Shown here piece after piece: positions 51,310-59,761 of a DNA stretch of 64,000 nt. The stretch is from Mariniphaga sp041684965 (GTDB lineage Bacteria > Bacteroidota > Bacteroidia > Bacteroidales > Prolixibacteraceae): positions 62,001 to 126,000 of the forward strand of contig JAWLGR010000011.1 of assembly GCA_041684965.1 (NCBI GenBank), in the 5' to 3' direction. The notes beneath the pieces were generated by a model. It was not told the DNA's origin and did no database searches. It was given only the letters and a program-made list of their open reading frames with translations. The translations under genes were made by a program, and so were the position numbers. Numbering within the stretch: the first letter of the stretch is position 1; each line of letters starts with the position of its first letter.

Positions 51310-52953
51310 ATGAAAGTTGCCCTTGCGCAGTTAAATTATACTATTGGTGATTTTGAAGGGAACGCCGGCAAGATGATTGAATACATCCAGCTGGCAAAAA
51401 ATACCGGCGCCGACCTGGTTGTTTTTTCGGAATTATCAGTAACTGGTTATTATCCGCATGATTTGCTCGAAAAAAAAGAGTTTATTCAGAGAGCGGAAGA
51501 AACAGTTCAAAAAATTGCAGCTCACTGTCATGGAATTGCTGCAATTGTTGGGGCACCCCGTATTAATGAAGATGTACGGGGGAAAAAGCTTTATAATTCA
51601 GCTTTTTTTCTGTCAGATGGAGTTATTCGTTCGGTGCATAAAAAAACATTGTTGCCAACGTATGATATTTTTGATGAGTACCGTCACTTTGAACCCAATC
51701 GTAATTTCCGTGTGGTGCAGTATAAAGGAAAGCGTATAGCAATTACCATTTGTGAGGATTTATGGGATGAACAACCCACTGCAAATGAATTTGGCAAGGA
51801 TAAAATTTATCAGGTATCACCAATGCAGAAACTTTCAAAACTTAATCCTGATTTTGTTATAAATATCTCTGCATCTCCTTTTTCCTATAACCAGGAAAAC
51901 TGGAGGAAGGATGTATTGATATCAAAAGCTAAAAAATACAAAATTCCTATTATTTATGTAAATCAGACAGGTGCTCAAACAGAGCTGATTTTTGATGGCG
52001 GCTCAGTATTTATAAATAAGAAAGGTGACATCATAAAAGAACTCAAATATTTTAAAGAAGATTTTCTGATAGTGGATTTAAAAAATCCAGGAGAAAAAAT
52101 GCTTCAACCCAGTGCTGATCCAATAGGAAAAATATACGATGCCTTAGTTTTAGGAATTCGGGATTATTTTGCAAAGATGAAATTTGAAAAGGCTGTATTA
52201 GGTCTTTCGGGAGGAATTGATTCGGCAGTTACACTGGTACTTGCCGTTGAAGCCCTGGGGTATGAAAATGTGCGGGTTTTGTTGCTGCCTTCCAGGTATT
52301 CATCCACCCATAGTGTGGAAGATGCAAGGCAACTGGCCGAAAATATAAAGATTCAGTACGATCTTATTCCAATTCAACCTGTGGTAGATCAATTTGAAAA
52401 TAAATTGGCTGATATATTTAAAGGTACCAGGGCGGGTATTGCAGAAGAAAATATTCAGGCCAGGGCACGTGGGGTTTTTCTTATGGCTGTTTCGAATAAA
52501 TTTGGTAACATATTGCTGAATACTACCAACAAAAGTGAATGCGCAGTAGGGTACGGAACTTTATACGGCGATATGAATGGCGGGTTGTCAGTACTGGGGG
52601 ATGTATATAAAACCGATGTGTTTAAAATGGCTCGGTTCATTAATCGTAATGGTGAAATAATTCCCGAAAACAGTATTACAAAACCACCTTCAGCAGAGCT
52701 TCGTCCAAACCAGAAAGATACCGATTCGTTGCCTGAATACAACGTATTGGATAAAATGCTTTTCAGTTTCATAGAACAAAATTTGTCACCGGAGGAAATT
52801 GTTGCGAAAGGATTTGATGCAGGATTGGTTGAACGGGTTATCAAAATGGTTAATGTGAATGAATACAAACGATTTCAGGCTGCACCTATTTTACGTGTAA
52901 GTTCAAAGGCTTTCGGATTCGGAAGGAAAATGCCATTAGTAGCCAGGTTTTAG
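51310..52953 (+). CDS. nadE: Glutamine-dependent NAD+ synthetase
   Basis: Last step of NAD synthesis, amidating nicotinic acid adenine dinucleotide with ammonia taken from glutamine. The 547 residues hold an N-terminal nitrilase-type glutaminase with its triad E41, K112 and C148 (ITICEDLWDEQP) and a C-terminal synthetase domain with the ATP-pyrophosphatase loop LSGGIDSAVT from about 299, NTTNKSECAVGYGTLYGDMNGG and KPPSAELRPNQKD. Both domains are complete. A gap of 432 bp without a recognised gene follows. Confidence 0.97.
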   Translation: MKVALAQLNYTIGDFEGNAGKMIEYIQLAKNTGADLVVFSELSVTGYYPHDLLEKKEFIQRAEETVQKIAAHCHGIAAIVGAPRINEDVRGKKLYNSAFFLSDGVIRSVHKKTLLPTYDIFDEYRHFEPNRNFRVVQYKGKRIAITICEDLWDEQPTANEFGKDKIYQVSPMQKLSKLNPDFVINISASPFSYNQENWRKDVLISKAKKYKIPIIYVNQTGAQTELIFDGGSVFINKKGDIIKELKYFKEDFLIVDLKNPGEKMLQPSADPIGKIYDALVLGIRDYFAKMKFEKAVLGLSGGIDSAVTLVLAVEALGYENVRVLLLPSRYSSTHSVEDARQLAENIKIQYDLIPIQPVVDQFENKLADIFKGTRAGIAEENIQARARGVFLMAVSNKFGNILLNTTNKSECAVGYGTLYGDMNGGLSVLGDVYKTDVFKMARFINRNGEIIPENSITKPPSAELRPNQKDTDSLPEYNVLDKMLFSFIEQNLSPEEIVAKGFDAGLVERVIKMVNVNEYKRFQAAPILRVSSKAFGFGRKMPLVARF

Positions 52954-53385
52954 ATAGATAATCAAGAGATTAGGAAAAGTAAGTTGTAAAATTAATTTGT
53001 TTAGACTGAAGCACAGGAAGCATTAATGAAAAAGTAGGATTTATGGTCTGGTAAAAATATTTTGTCAATAATAATAGGATCGCGGTTTATACCGGTAAGA
53101 ACATTTATTTTCCTATACTTTTTTCAGCAATAAAGAATTTATTTATCAGACTAATTTCAATCCAGTCATTAGAACTTACTTCAGAAGCGTTTCTTTCTAA
53201 AAGCAGTACAAAATAACAAAGGCACTGAGTCCTCTCTGAATGATGTGTCAACAAATTATTTAATAAAAACAGATGTATGTTGGGATTTAATTTATAGTTT
53301 TAAACGGAGTAAAATTCAATTTTTCAGATTGTATTAAGAGCTATTAATTTTGAAAATACCGGTAAATGAATCTAAAACTAAAAGA
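52954..53385. other. Intergenic region without recognised features
   Basis: The 432 bp between nadE and the amidohydrolase gene are AT-rich. I see no gene, no stable hairpin and no convincing -7 promoter box. Confidence 0.4.
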
Positions 53386-55065
53386 ATGAAAAATTATTTG
53401 TATTGGTTTCTATTGACGCTGTTGATAACATCCTGTTCACAGAAAGAACGATATGATCTTATAATTAGAGGAGGCAATGTTTACGATGGAAGTGGTGAAA
53501 AATTCTTTGTTGGAGACATTGCTGTAAACAATGATAAAATTATTGCTTTAGGGAATCTTGAAAATGCTACTGGCCGGGTGGAGGTGGATGCCAGCGGGAT
53601 GGCGGTAGCCCCTGGTTTTATAAATATGCTTAGCTGGTCTCACGAATCGCTGATTGAAGATGGCCGTTCACAAGGTAATATCAGGCAGGGAGTAACGCTC
53701 GAAGTAATGGGAGAAGGATGGTCTGCCGGACCATTAACCCTGGAAATGAAGAAAGATATCGAAGAAAAACAGGGCAATTTAAAATATGAAATTCAATGGA
53801 CTACGCTGGGTGAAAACCTGGAGTATTTAGAGCGTAAAGGCGTCTCTACCAACATTTCTTCTTTTGTTGGTGCAACAACAATCAGAATTCATGAACTCGG
53901 GTATGAAAACAGACCTCCCACTGAGCAGGAACTGGATAATATGAAAAAGCTTGTGAGAAACGCTATGGAAGAAGGGGCAATAGGAGTGAGTTCATCATTG
54001 ATATATGCACCTGCATCTTTTGCCGGTACAGCGGAATTAACAGAACTCTGTAAAGTAGTATCGGAATACGATGGCATGTATATTTCGCATTTAAGAAGTG
54101 AGGGGAATCAATTTCTTGAGGCATTGGATGAATTTATTCAGATCACAGAACAGGCAGGTATAAGGTCAGAAGTATACCATCTTAAGGCTGCCGGGCAGGA
54201 TAATTGGCATAAGATGAATTCAGCTATACAGCGGATTAATTCAGCCCGGACGAGTGGACTGGAAATAACTGCCGATATGTATAATTATACAGCAGCAGGT
54301 ACAGGACTGTATGCGACCATGCCTCAATGGGTTCAGGAAGGGGGACACGATAAGTGGATTGAACGGTTAAAAAACCCTTCCATCAGAAAGAAGGTAATAC
54401 AGGAAATGAATTCACCCGGAGAAGGCTGGGAAAACTTTTATTACATGGTTGGATCGCCTGAGAATATTATTTTAAACGGTTTTGTTACCGATTCATTGAA
54501 ATACTTAACGGGCAAAACGGTTGCTGAGGTTGCTGAATTAAGAAAGGTATCACCTCCTGAAGTGATTATAGACCTGGTAATTCAGGATAACAGCAGGGTG
54601 AATGCAGTGTTTTTTCTGATGACAGAAGACAACTTAAAAAGGCAGATATTGCAGCCATGGGTCAGTTTCGGTTCAGATGAGGCTTCTCAGGCTCCGGAAG
54701 GAAACTTTTTGAAATCAAACCCTCACCCGAGGGCATACGGAAATTTTTCCCGGTTGCTGGGAAAATATGTGAGGCAGGAAAAGCTTATTTCGCTTGAAGA
54801 AGCCGTCCGCAGATTGACCTCACTCCCGGCAGGTAACATGAAAATTGAAAACAGGGGTGTGTTGAAAGAAGGTTATTATGCAGATATAGTTGTTTTTAAT
54901 CCAGATTCGATAACTGATCATGCTACTTTTAGCAATCCGCATCAATTTGCCACAGGAGTGAAAGATGTGTTTGTGAATGGAATCCAGGTTTTAAAAAATG
55001 GAGAACATACTGGTGAACTGCCTGGCAGAGTTGTAAGGGGTCCCGGATATAAAAAGCCCAGATAA
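53386..55065 (+). CDS. N-acyl-D-amino-acid deacylase-like amidohydrolase, lipoprotein
   Basis: A 559-residue exported lipoprotein. The signal peptide ends at LITSC (Cys17). The amidohydrolase body has the usual beta-sandwich start YDLIIRGGNVYDGSG and MAVAPGFIN. The first metal motif HxH of D-aminoacylases is absent: after APGFI the chain reads NMLSWSHES. Later features are kept in part: YISHLRSEG, YHLKAAGQ and FGSDEAS with a possible ligand Asp. It may be a one-metal D-aminoacylase relative or act on another acyl-amino acid. The ATG at 53386 begins the signal peptide; a TTG frame start at 53350 is rejected. Confidence 0.85.
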   Translation: MKNYLYWFLLTLLITSCSQKERYDLIIRGGNVYDGSGEKFFVGDIAVNNDKIIALGNLENATGRVEVDASGMAVAPGFINMLSWSHESLIEDGRSQGNIRQGVTLEVMGEGWSAGPLTLEMKKDIEEKQGNLKYEIQWTTLGENLEYLERKGVSTNISSFVGATTIRIHELGYENRPPTEQELDNMKKLVRNAMEEGAIGVSSSLIYAPASFAGTAELTELCKVVSEYDGMYISHLRSEGNQFLEALDEFIQITEQAGIRSEVYHLKAAGQDNWHKMNSAIQRINSARTSGLEITADMYNYTAAGTGLYATMPQWVQEGGHDKWIERLKNPSIRKKVIQEMNSPGEGWENFYYMVGSPENIILNGFVTDSLKYLTGKTVAEVAELRKVSPPEVIIDLVIQDNSRVNAVFFLMTEDNLKRQILQPWVSFGSDEASQAPEGNFLKSNPHPRAYGNFSRLLGKYVRQEKLISLEEAVRRLTSLPAGNMKIENRGVLKEGYYADIVVFNPDSITDHATFSNPHQFATGVKDVFVNGIQVLKNGEHTGELPGRVVRGPGYKKPR

Positions 55066-55186
55066 GTGAAAATTTGACTTTTACTATCTGGTTTTTAATT
55101 GAAATTCAATGACTATTGTTCAGCATCCAGGTTTTATACAGGGACAAAATATAATATAAAAAGACAGCCAAATTTCCTAAAATTTA

Positions 55187-55194
55187 TAACTTTG
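55187..55194 (+). promoter_or_regulatory. -7 promoter element upstream of the Crp/Fnr gene
   Basis: TAACTTTG is an exact TAnnTTTG match 28 bp before the ATG at 55223, giving a leader of about 22 bases. Confidence 0.5.
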
Positions 55195-55222
55195 GTGCTG
55201 AAAAACATGCTGTTGAAGGAAT

Positions 55223-55924
55223 ATGTTAAATCCAGTGATGAGAATAAAAGACATTCTTGAAAATTCAGAATCCATTTTTTATCTGTTGAACAGGGAAGAA
55301 AAGGAAGAGTTAGAGCGGCATATTTCGTTGGCTCATTACAGGAAAAATGAGATCGTATTTAAAGAAGGTGATGCTCCCAATGGTTTAATGATGCTGGTAA
55401 ACGGGAAAGTAAAAATATATAAAGAAGGCATTTCCGGCCGAGAACAGATTATCCGGATGGCAAGGCCACTCGGTATGATTGGTTACCGTGCTCTTTTTGC
55501 CAGAGAATATCACATAGCTACAGCTGTTACATTTGAAGAATCACTTGTTTGCACAATAAGCCAGGAATTCATATTTAACAGGGCTTTAAACAATATCCAT
55601 TTCTGTCACAAATTGATTGAACTTCTCTCAAGAGAATTGGGCTTTTCAAATTCGCGTACTGTGGCTCTTACTCAGAAACATATTCGTGGAAGACTGGCTG
55701 AATCCCTTCTGCTACTGAAAAACAAATATGGTTTTGAACAGGATGGTGTTACATTGAGAGTATATCTCTCGCGTGAAGACATTGCTAATTTATCAAATAT
55801 GACTACCTCCAATGCCATAAGGACCCTATCCACATTCGCAAACGAAAAAATTATCTCTATCGATGGCAGAAAGATAAAAATTCTCGATTTCAACAGGCTC
55901 GACAGAGTTAGCAAATTGGGTTAA
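55223..55924 (+). CDS. Crp/Fnr family transcriptional regulator
   Basis: A 233-residue regulator. Residues 20-130 form a cyclic-nucleotide-binding-type beta-barrel (RKNEIVFKEGDAPNGLMMLVNGKVKIY). A dimerisation helix near 133-155 and a winged helix-turn-helix near 165-230 follow (LSREDIANLSNMTTSNAIRTLSTFANEKII). The N-terminal cysteines of Fnr are missing, and the phosphate-binding motif of Crp (GELALLY...R) is replaced by PLGMIGYRALFAREY, so the ligand is unknown. It is a single-gene unit converging with tdk. Confidence 0.93.
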   Translation: MLNPVMRIKDILENSESIFYLLNREEKEELERHISLAHYRKNEIVFKEGDAPNGLMMLVNGKVKIYKEGISGREQIIRMARPLGMIGYRALFAREYHIATAVTFEESLVCTISQEFIFNRALNNIHFCHKLIELLSRELGFSNSRTVALTQKHIRGRLAESLLLLKNKYGFEQDGVTLRVYLSREDIANLSNMTTSNAIRTLSTFANEKIISIDGRKIKILDFNRLDRVSKLG

Positions 55925-56049
55925 AATATTGTCTGGGTTCAGTATTTTTCTTTACCCAAAAATAAAAAGTTCTTTGGTTGTTGTCAATAGTATTTACCGG
56001 ACCAGTAAACGAACCCAATTGTTTTTGCAGATTGTCAGTTGTGGTTCCT

Positions 56050-56631
56050 TTAGAAGGTCTGGGTAGCATCCAGATAGCAACGGCGGCAAAGTGGTTCGTA
56101 AACATCTTCTTCACCCAGCAATACCACCTGTTCTTTTTCAGAGATACGATGTGAAAATTGGGCAATGCTTCCGCATTTTACACAAATAGCATGTACTTTG
56201 GTCACATAATCGGAAATTGCCAGAATTCCTGGTACAGGGCCAAACGGAGCCCCTTTAAAATCCATATCAAGACCGGCAACAATAACACGTATGCCCATGT
56301 TTGCCAATTTTTGAACAACCTCTATAAGCCCTTTGTCGAAAAACTGTGCTTCATCAATTCCAATTACATCCACGCTGCCTGCCAGGAGTAAAATATTTGA
56401 TGAATTTTCAACCGGTGTGGAGCGGATGGCATTTTCATCGTGAGATACCACCTCTGTATGAGAATAACGAACATCGATCGCAGGTTTGAAAATCTCTACC
56501 TTTTGCCTGGCAAACTTTGCCCGCTTCAACCGGCGGATTAACTCTTCAGTCTTTCCCGAAAACATTGAGCCGGTTATCGATTCTATGCTGCCTTGTTTTT
56601 TATGGCTGTTAACGTCCTTCTCAATAAACAT
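56050..56631 (-). CDS. tdk: Thymidine kinase
   Basis: Type II thymidine kinase of the salvage pathway. The 193 residues carry the P-loop GSMFSGKT at 21-28, the catalytic Glu94 in GIDEAQFF and a zinc site from C150, C153, C182 and C185. The thymidine-binding lasso lies in the C-terminal segment. Length and motifs are typical. It is divergent from the acidic hypothetical gene, with 75 bp between the starts. Confidence 0.96.
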   Translation of the reverse strand: MFIEKDVNSHKKQGSIESITGSMFSGKTEELIRRLKRAKFARQKVEIFKPAIDVRYSHTEVVSHDENAIRSTPVENSSNILLLAGSVDVIGIDEAQFFDKGLIEVVQKLANMGIRVIVAGLDMDFKGAPFGPVPGILAISDYVTKVHAICVKCGSIAQFSHRISEKEQVVLLGEEDVYEPLCRRCYLDATQTF

Positions 56632-56706
56632 GCAACCTTCGGATGAATAAGAAATTAAATTAGTATTTTTACAAAATTAATCTTTAATAGCAATAGCCGG
56701 CAAAGT

Positions 56707-57504
56707 ATGGAAAATAAAAAACTCATCAAAATTCTCACAAAAGATATGGCTGAACTTGAGGAACTGATTGGTGAAATGAAGTCAAGTCAGCAGTTTAATG
56801 CTCTGGAAATGGAGTTTGTTCATACACGGGCAAAAGGAGTTCTGCAATTGCTTCAGTTACTCGATCCCAGCGAAGAGCCTGTTATACCAAAATCAGACGA
56901 GGGAAACAGGATGCTGGAAAAACTGAAGGAAAAGGTGGAAAAAGTTTCCAGGTTGACCTCAGAAATAGAACCGGTAGCGAAAGAAGAGGAAACGGAAGAA
57001 GATAAAGGCGAAGAGAATGACCGGGAACAAACATTACCGGGTGTGGTGCCGGAACCTGCAGAAAAAGAACAGGAGGAAGAAGATCCGGGGACGGATGAAA
57101 AACCGTCCTATATTAAAGAGGAAAGTAATGATGATGAAATGCTGCAGGAAGAAACCATTAAATCGGATGCTGGGTCGAGACTGGGCGATAGCTTTCTGAA
57201 AAGTAAGTCAGTTAACGATTTGATTACAGATCAGGTTAAACTGGAGTTTAAACTATCAAACAGGCCTGTAAACAATATCCAGGCTGCAATTGGCATAAAC
57301 GATCGTTTCCAGTATATCCGTGAATTGTTTGATGGGGATAACAAAAAATTCCTGGAAACTGTAAAAACACTCGATTCAATGGACAATATCCGTGAAGCAA
57401 TTGATTACCTGCGCAATAACTTTAAATGGAAGAAAAACGAAACCAGCCTCAAGTTTGTAAACCTGGTTAAACGCAGGTTTCAAGATAGTACATCCGATCA
57501 ATAA
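56707..57504 (+). CDS. Acidic hypothetical protein, Bacteroidota-type, with conserved C-terminal domain
   Basis: A 265-residue soluble protein. An N-terminal helical part (1-90) is followed by a strongly acidic, probably disordered linker (about 90-155; many Glu and Asp, Pro) and a conserved-looking C-terminal domain (about 160-258; LGDSFLKSKSVNDLI, AIGINDRFQYIRELFDGD, AIDYLRNNFKW). The function is unknown, and no catalytic motif is visible. It has the look of a scaffold or regulator. It sits between tdk (divergent) and rsmI (55 bp downstream). Confidence 0.75.
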   Translation: MENKKLIKILTKDMAELEELIGEMKSSQQFNALEMEFVHTRAKGVLQLLQLLDPSEEPVIPKSDEGNRMLEKLKEKVEKVSRLTSEIEPVAKEEETEEDKGEENDREQTLPGVVPEPAEKEQEEEDPGTDEKPSYIKEESNDDEMLQEETIKSDAGSRLGDSFLKSKSVNDLITDQVKLEFKLSNRPVNNIQAAIGINDRFQYIRELFDGDNKKFLETVKTLDSMDNIREAIDYLRNNFKWKKNETSLKFVNLVKRRFQDSTSDQ

Positions 57505-57559
57505 AGCCGGATGAAATCGGATTGAATCTTTCTTGTCAGTTTTATTTATACCACACAGA

Positions 57560-58285
57560 ATGAGAAATTCCGGAAAACTAATATTGGTACCCACACCCAT
57601 CGGAAATCTTGATGATATTACACTCCGTGCAATAGATGTGTTAAAGCAGGCTGATATATTGCTTGCCGAAGATACCCGTGTTTCATCAAAATTGATGAAC
57701 CACCTTGTTATTGACAGGAAACTTACACCTTACCATAAATTCAATGAGCACAAAACATTGGGGAGTATAATTGCAAAATTACAGGATGGTAAAATTGTGG
57801 CATTAATTTCAGATGCGGGTACACCCGGAATTTCTGATCCGGGATTTTTATTGGTCAGGGCTTGTGCTGAAAATAATATTGAAGTGGAGTGTCTGCCCGG
57901 TGCAACTGCTTTAATTCCGGCCCTGGCAGTTTCAGGATTGCCAACCGACCGCTTTGTATTTGAGGGCTTCCTCCCTCAAAAAAAAGGTCGTCAAAAGCGA
58001 TTGCAGCAGTTGGCCGATGAAACGCGTACCCTGATACTTTACGAATCGCCATTTCGGTTGGTTAAAACTCTTGGTCAGATTGGAGACATCTTTGGGTATG
58101 ACAGGCAGGCATGTGTTTGCAGAGAGTTGTCAAAATTATTTGAAGAAGTTAAGCGGGGGTCAATACAGGAATTGAAAGAATATTACACACAAAATCCTCC
58201 TAAGGGTGAAATCGTTATAGTAGCAGAAGGTAAACCCAAAAAAGAGGCTGGAATAACTAATAATATAAATGCTGATAATGAATAG
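57560..58285 (+). CDS. rsmI: 16S rRNA (cytidine-1402-2'-O)-methyltransferase RsmI
   Basis: Tetrapyrrole-methylase-fold enzyme that 2'-O-methylates C1402 in the ribosomal P site. The 241 residues include LVPTPIGNLDDITLRAIDVL near the start, AEDTR near 38-42, ISDAGTPGISDPGFLLVRA near 84-102 and GATALIPALAVSGLPTDRFVFEGFLP near 115-140. The ATG at 57560 begins directly before the first conserved strand. A TTG nine codons upstream is less likely. It probably shares a promoter with the acidic hypothetical gene. Confidence 0.95.
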   Translation: MRNSGKLILVPTPIGNLDDITLRAIDVLKQADILLAEDTRVSSKLMNHLVIDRKLTPYHKFNEHKTLGSIIAKLQDGKIVALISDAGTPGISDPGFLLVRACAENNIEVECLPGATALIPALAVSGLPTDRFVFEGFLPQKKGRQKRLQQLADETRTLILYESPFRLVKTLGQIGDIFGYDRQACVCRELSKLFEEVKRGSIQELKEYYTQNPPKGEIVIVAEGKPKKEAGITNNINADNE

Positions 58286-58336
58286 TTTATATCTTAATTG
58301 CCTTATTAATTATTATCTCCATTTTTTAATCATTTT

Positions 58337-58344
58337 TAAATTTG
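58337..58344 (+). promoter_or_regulatory. -7 promoter element upstream of the YjjG-type gene
   Basis: TAAATTTG is an exact TAnnTTTG match 20 bp before the ATG at 58365, implying a leader of about 15 bases. Confidence 0.45.
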
Positions 58345-58364
58345 TATCTGATTGATCTTTAGCA

Positions 58365-59093
58365 ATGCGCTTACATAAAAATTATACTCATTTATTTTTT
58401 GATCTCGACAATACATTATGGGACTTTGAAATCAATGCACAGAATGCCATGCAGATAGCATTCTCAAAATACGAACTGCATTATGAAACTATAAATTTCC
58501 AACTCTTTTTCCGGATATTTTCAAAAAACAATCATTTATTGTGGAAGAACTACAGAAAAGGTGAGGTGGGTAAAAAAGAGCTGGTTTCCCTCCGATTTCA
58601 GCAGACTTTCGATGAATTGAGGATAAGTGGTATTGATCCACTTGAAATAAATGAATTCTACCTGAATGAAATGCCAAAGCAAAAATGCCTGCTGACTGGT
58701 ACAGAACATGTGCTGCGGTACCTGAAATCGAATGGATACGAAATGTATATTATAACAAACGGTTTTACCAGGGTGCAGCATCAAAAACTGGAAGCTGCCG
58801 GTATACATCATTATTTCAGAAAAATATATACGTCTGAGGAGATAAGATCGCCCAAGCCTGCCAGGGAAATATTTGATTATGCCATAAAATCATCCAATGC
58901 ACGAAAATCAACAAGCCTCATGATTGGAGATGATTTTGAGACAGATGTTTTGGGGGCCCTTGCTTATGGCATCGATGCTGTCTTCCTTGACAGGCAGGGG
59001 AAATTTGTTGATAATAACAATGCTCATATTTCTCGCTTTAAAAATGTTCTTTATAAAATAAATACTCTGGAAGAAATTTTACCGATTCTTTAA
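58365..59093 (+). CDS. YjjG-type HAD-family pyrimidine nucleotidase
   Basis: A 242-residue HAD phosphatase that probably removes phosphate from noncanonical pyrimidine nucleotides. The HAD motifs are present: motif I FFDLDNTLWDFE near 12-23, motif II IITNGFTRVQHQKL near 126-139, motif III lysine in SPKPAREIFDYA and motif IV MIGDDFETDVLGA near 186-198. A helical cap follows motif I, as in the subfamily I enzymes. It stands apart from rsmI by 79 bp and has its own promoter-like box. Confidence 0.92.
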   Translation: MRLHKNYTHLFFDLDNTLWDFEINAQNAMQIAFSKYELHYETINFQLFFRIFSKNNHLLWKNYRKGEVGKKELVSLRFQQTFDELRISGIDPLEINEFYLNEMPKQKCLLTGTEHVLRYLKSNGYEMYIITNGFTRVQHQKLEAAGIHHYFRKIYTSEEIRSPKPAREIFDYAIKSSNARKSTSLMIGDDFETDVLGALAYGIDAVFLDRQGKFVDNNNAHISRFKNVLYKINTLEEILPIL

Positions 59094-59761
59094 TTTTCCC
59101 TCCGGATATCCAGGGAAAAAATTCACAGCCGTAGACACACTACAAGTTTATAACCTCACAATGTTTCATCAGACTTGATACGAAGCAAATTCATTTACGA
59201 CCTGATAAAGTCTGGTTTTGAATTTTGCAAAATGATTTTCATTTACTGGTGGTTCTTTTTTTTATGTCAGACCCCTTCTGGAGTAAATTGTTTGTTATAG
59301 AGTTTCATATTGGATTTTTCTGTGAATAATGATTAAAAATCTGCAAATAATTATCCTGCAATAATTTGATAATTTTATTAAAATAACGGATGATGTAGTA
59401 TATTTAAAGGGTGCCAGGAGAGGTCTGATTTTAACATTTAGGATCTTTTTTAATGAGCCCTTTTTTCTTCGATTATCAGATAATAATTTGTTATTTATTT
59501 TGTTAAATATGATGAGAAATTCTTTGTTTGTATATGATTTAATCATATAATATGCAGGATTAAAATCATATGCATTGATCAATGATGAAATACCTGTTTA
59601 AGATTTTAATTTTAATTTTTCTAATTGAGATCTTTTTATACTTTTGTGATGTTAAACTTTTTTAACAAATAATATTATTTTTTTTGTAAAGCTATAAATA
59701 TTAAACATTCGTTATTTTATGAATTTTAATTCGCTGATTAATTAAATTTAAAACTATTTCT
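59094..59761. other. Upstream region of the susCD locus with palindromes
   Basis: This 668-bp gap has no convincing gene; a minus-strand frame at 59295-59582 is an AT-rich artefact. It holds a hairpin at 59094-59119 without a T tract and two perfect palindromes at 59531-59549 and 59573-59584. Being long and directly ahead of susC, it is the likely control region of the locus. A small RNA or leader could be encoded here but is not visible by eye. Confidence 0.45.
59531..59584. promoter_or_regulatory. Palindromic sites ahead of susC, possible operators
   Basis: TATATGATT-T-AATCATATA (59531-59549) is a perfect nine-base inverted repeat. AATCATATGCATTG and the perfect palindrome CATTGATCAATG (59573-59584) follow, repeating the AATCATAT core. 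They are about 180 bp before the susC ATG and could bind a dimeric regulator. Confidence 0.35.

Noticed and set aside
59094..59119. Hairpin TTTTCCCT/AGGGAAAA after the YjjG-type gene as a terminator
   Set aside because: The stem is followed by A and not by a T run, so it does not fit a rho-independent terminator for the plus strand.
59295..59582. 95-codon minus-strand frame ahead of susC
   Set aside because: Composition is Ile/Asn/Lys-rich as expected from AT-rich noncoding DNA, and it crosses the palindromes.
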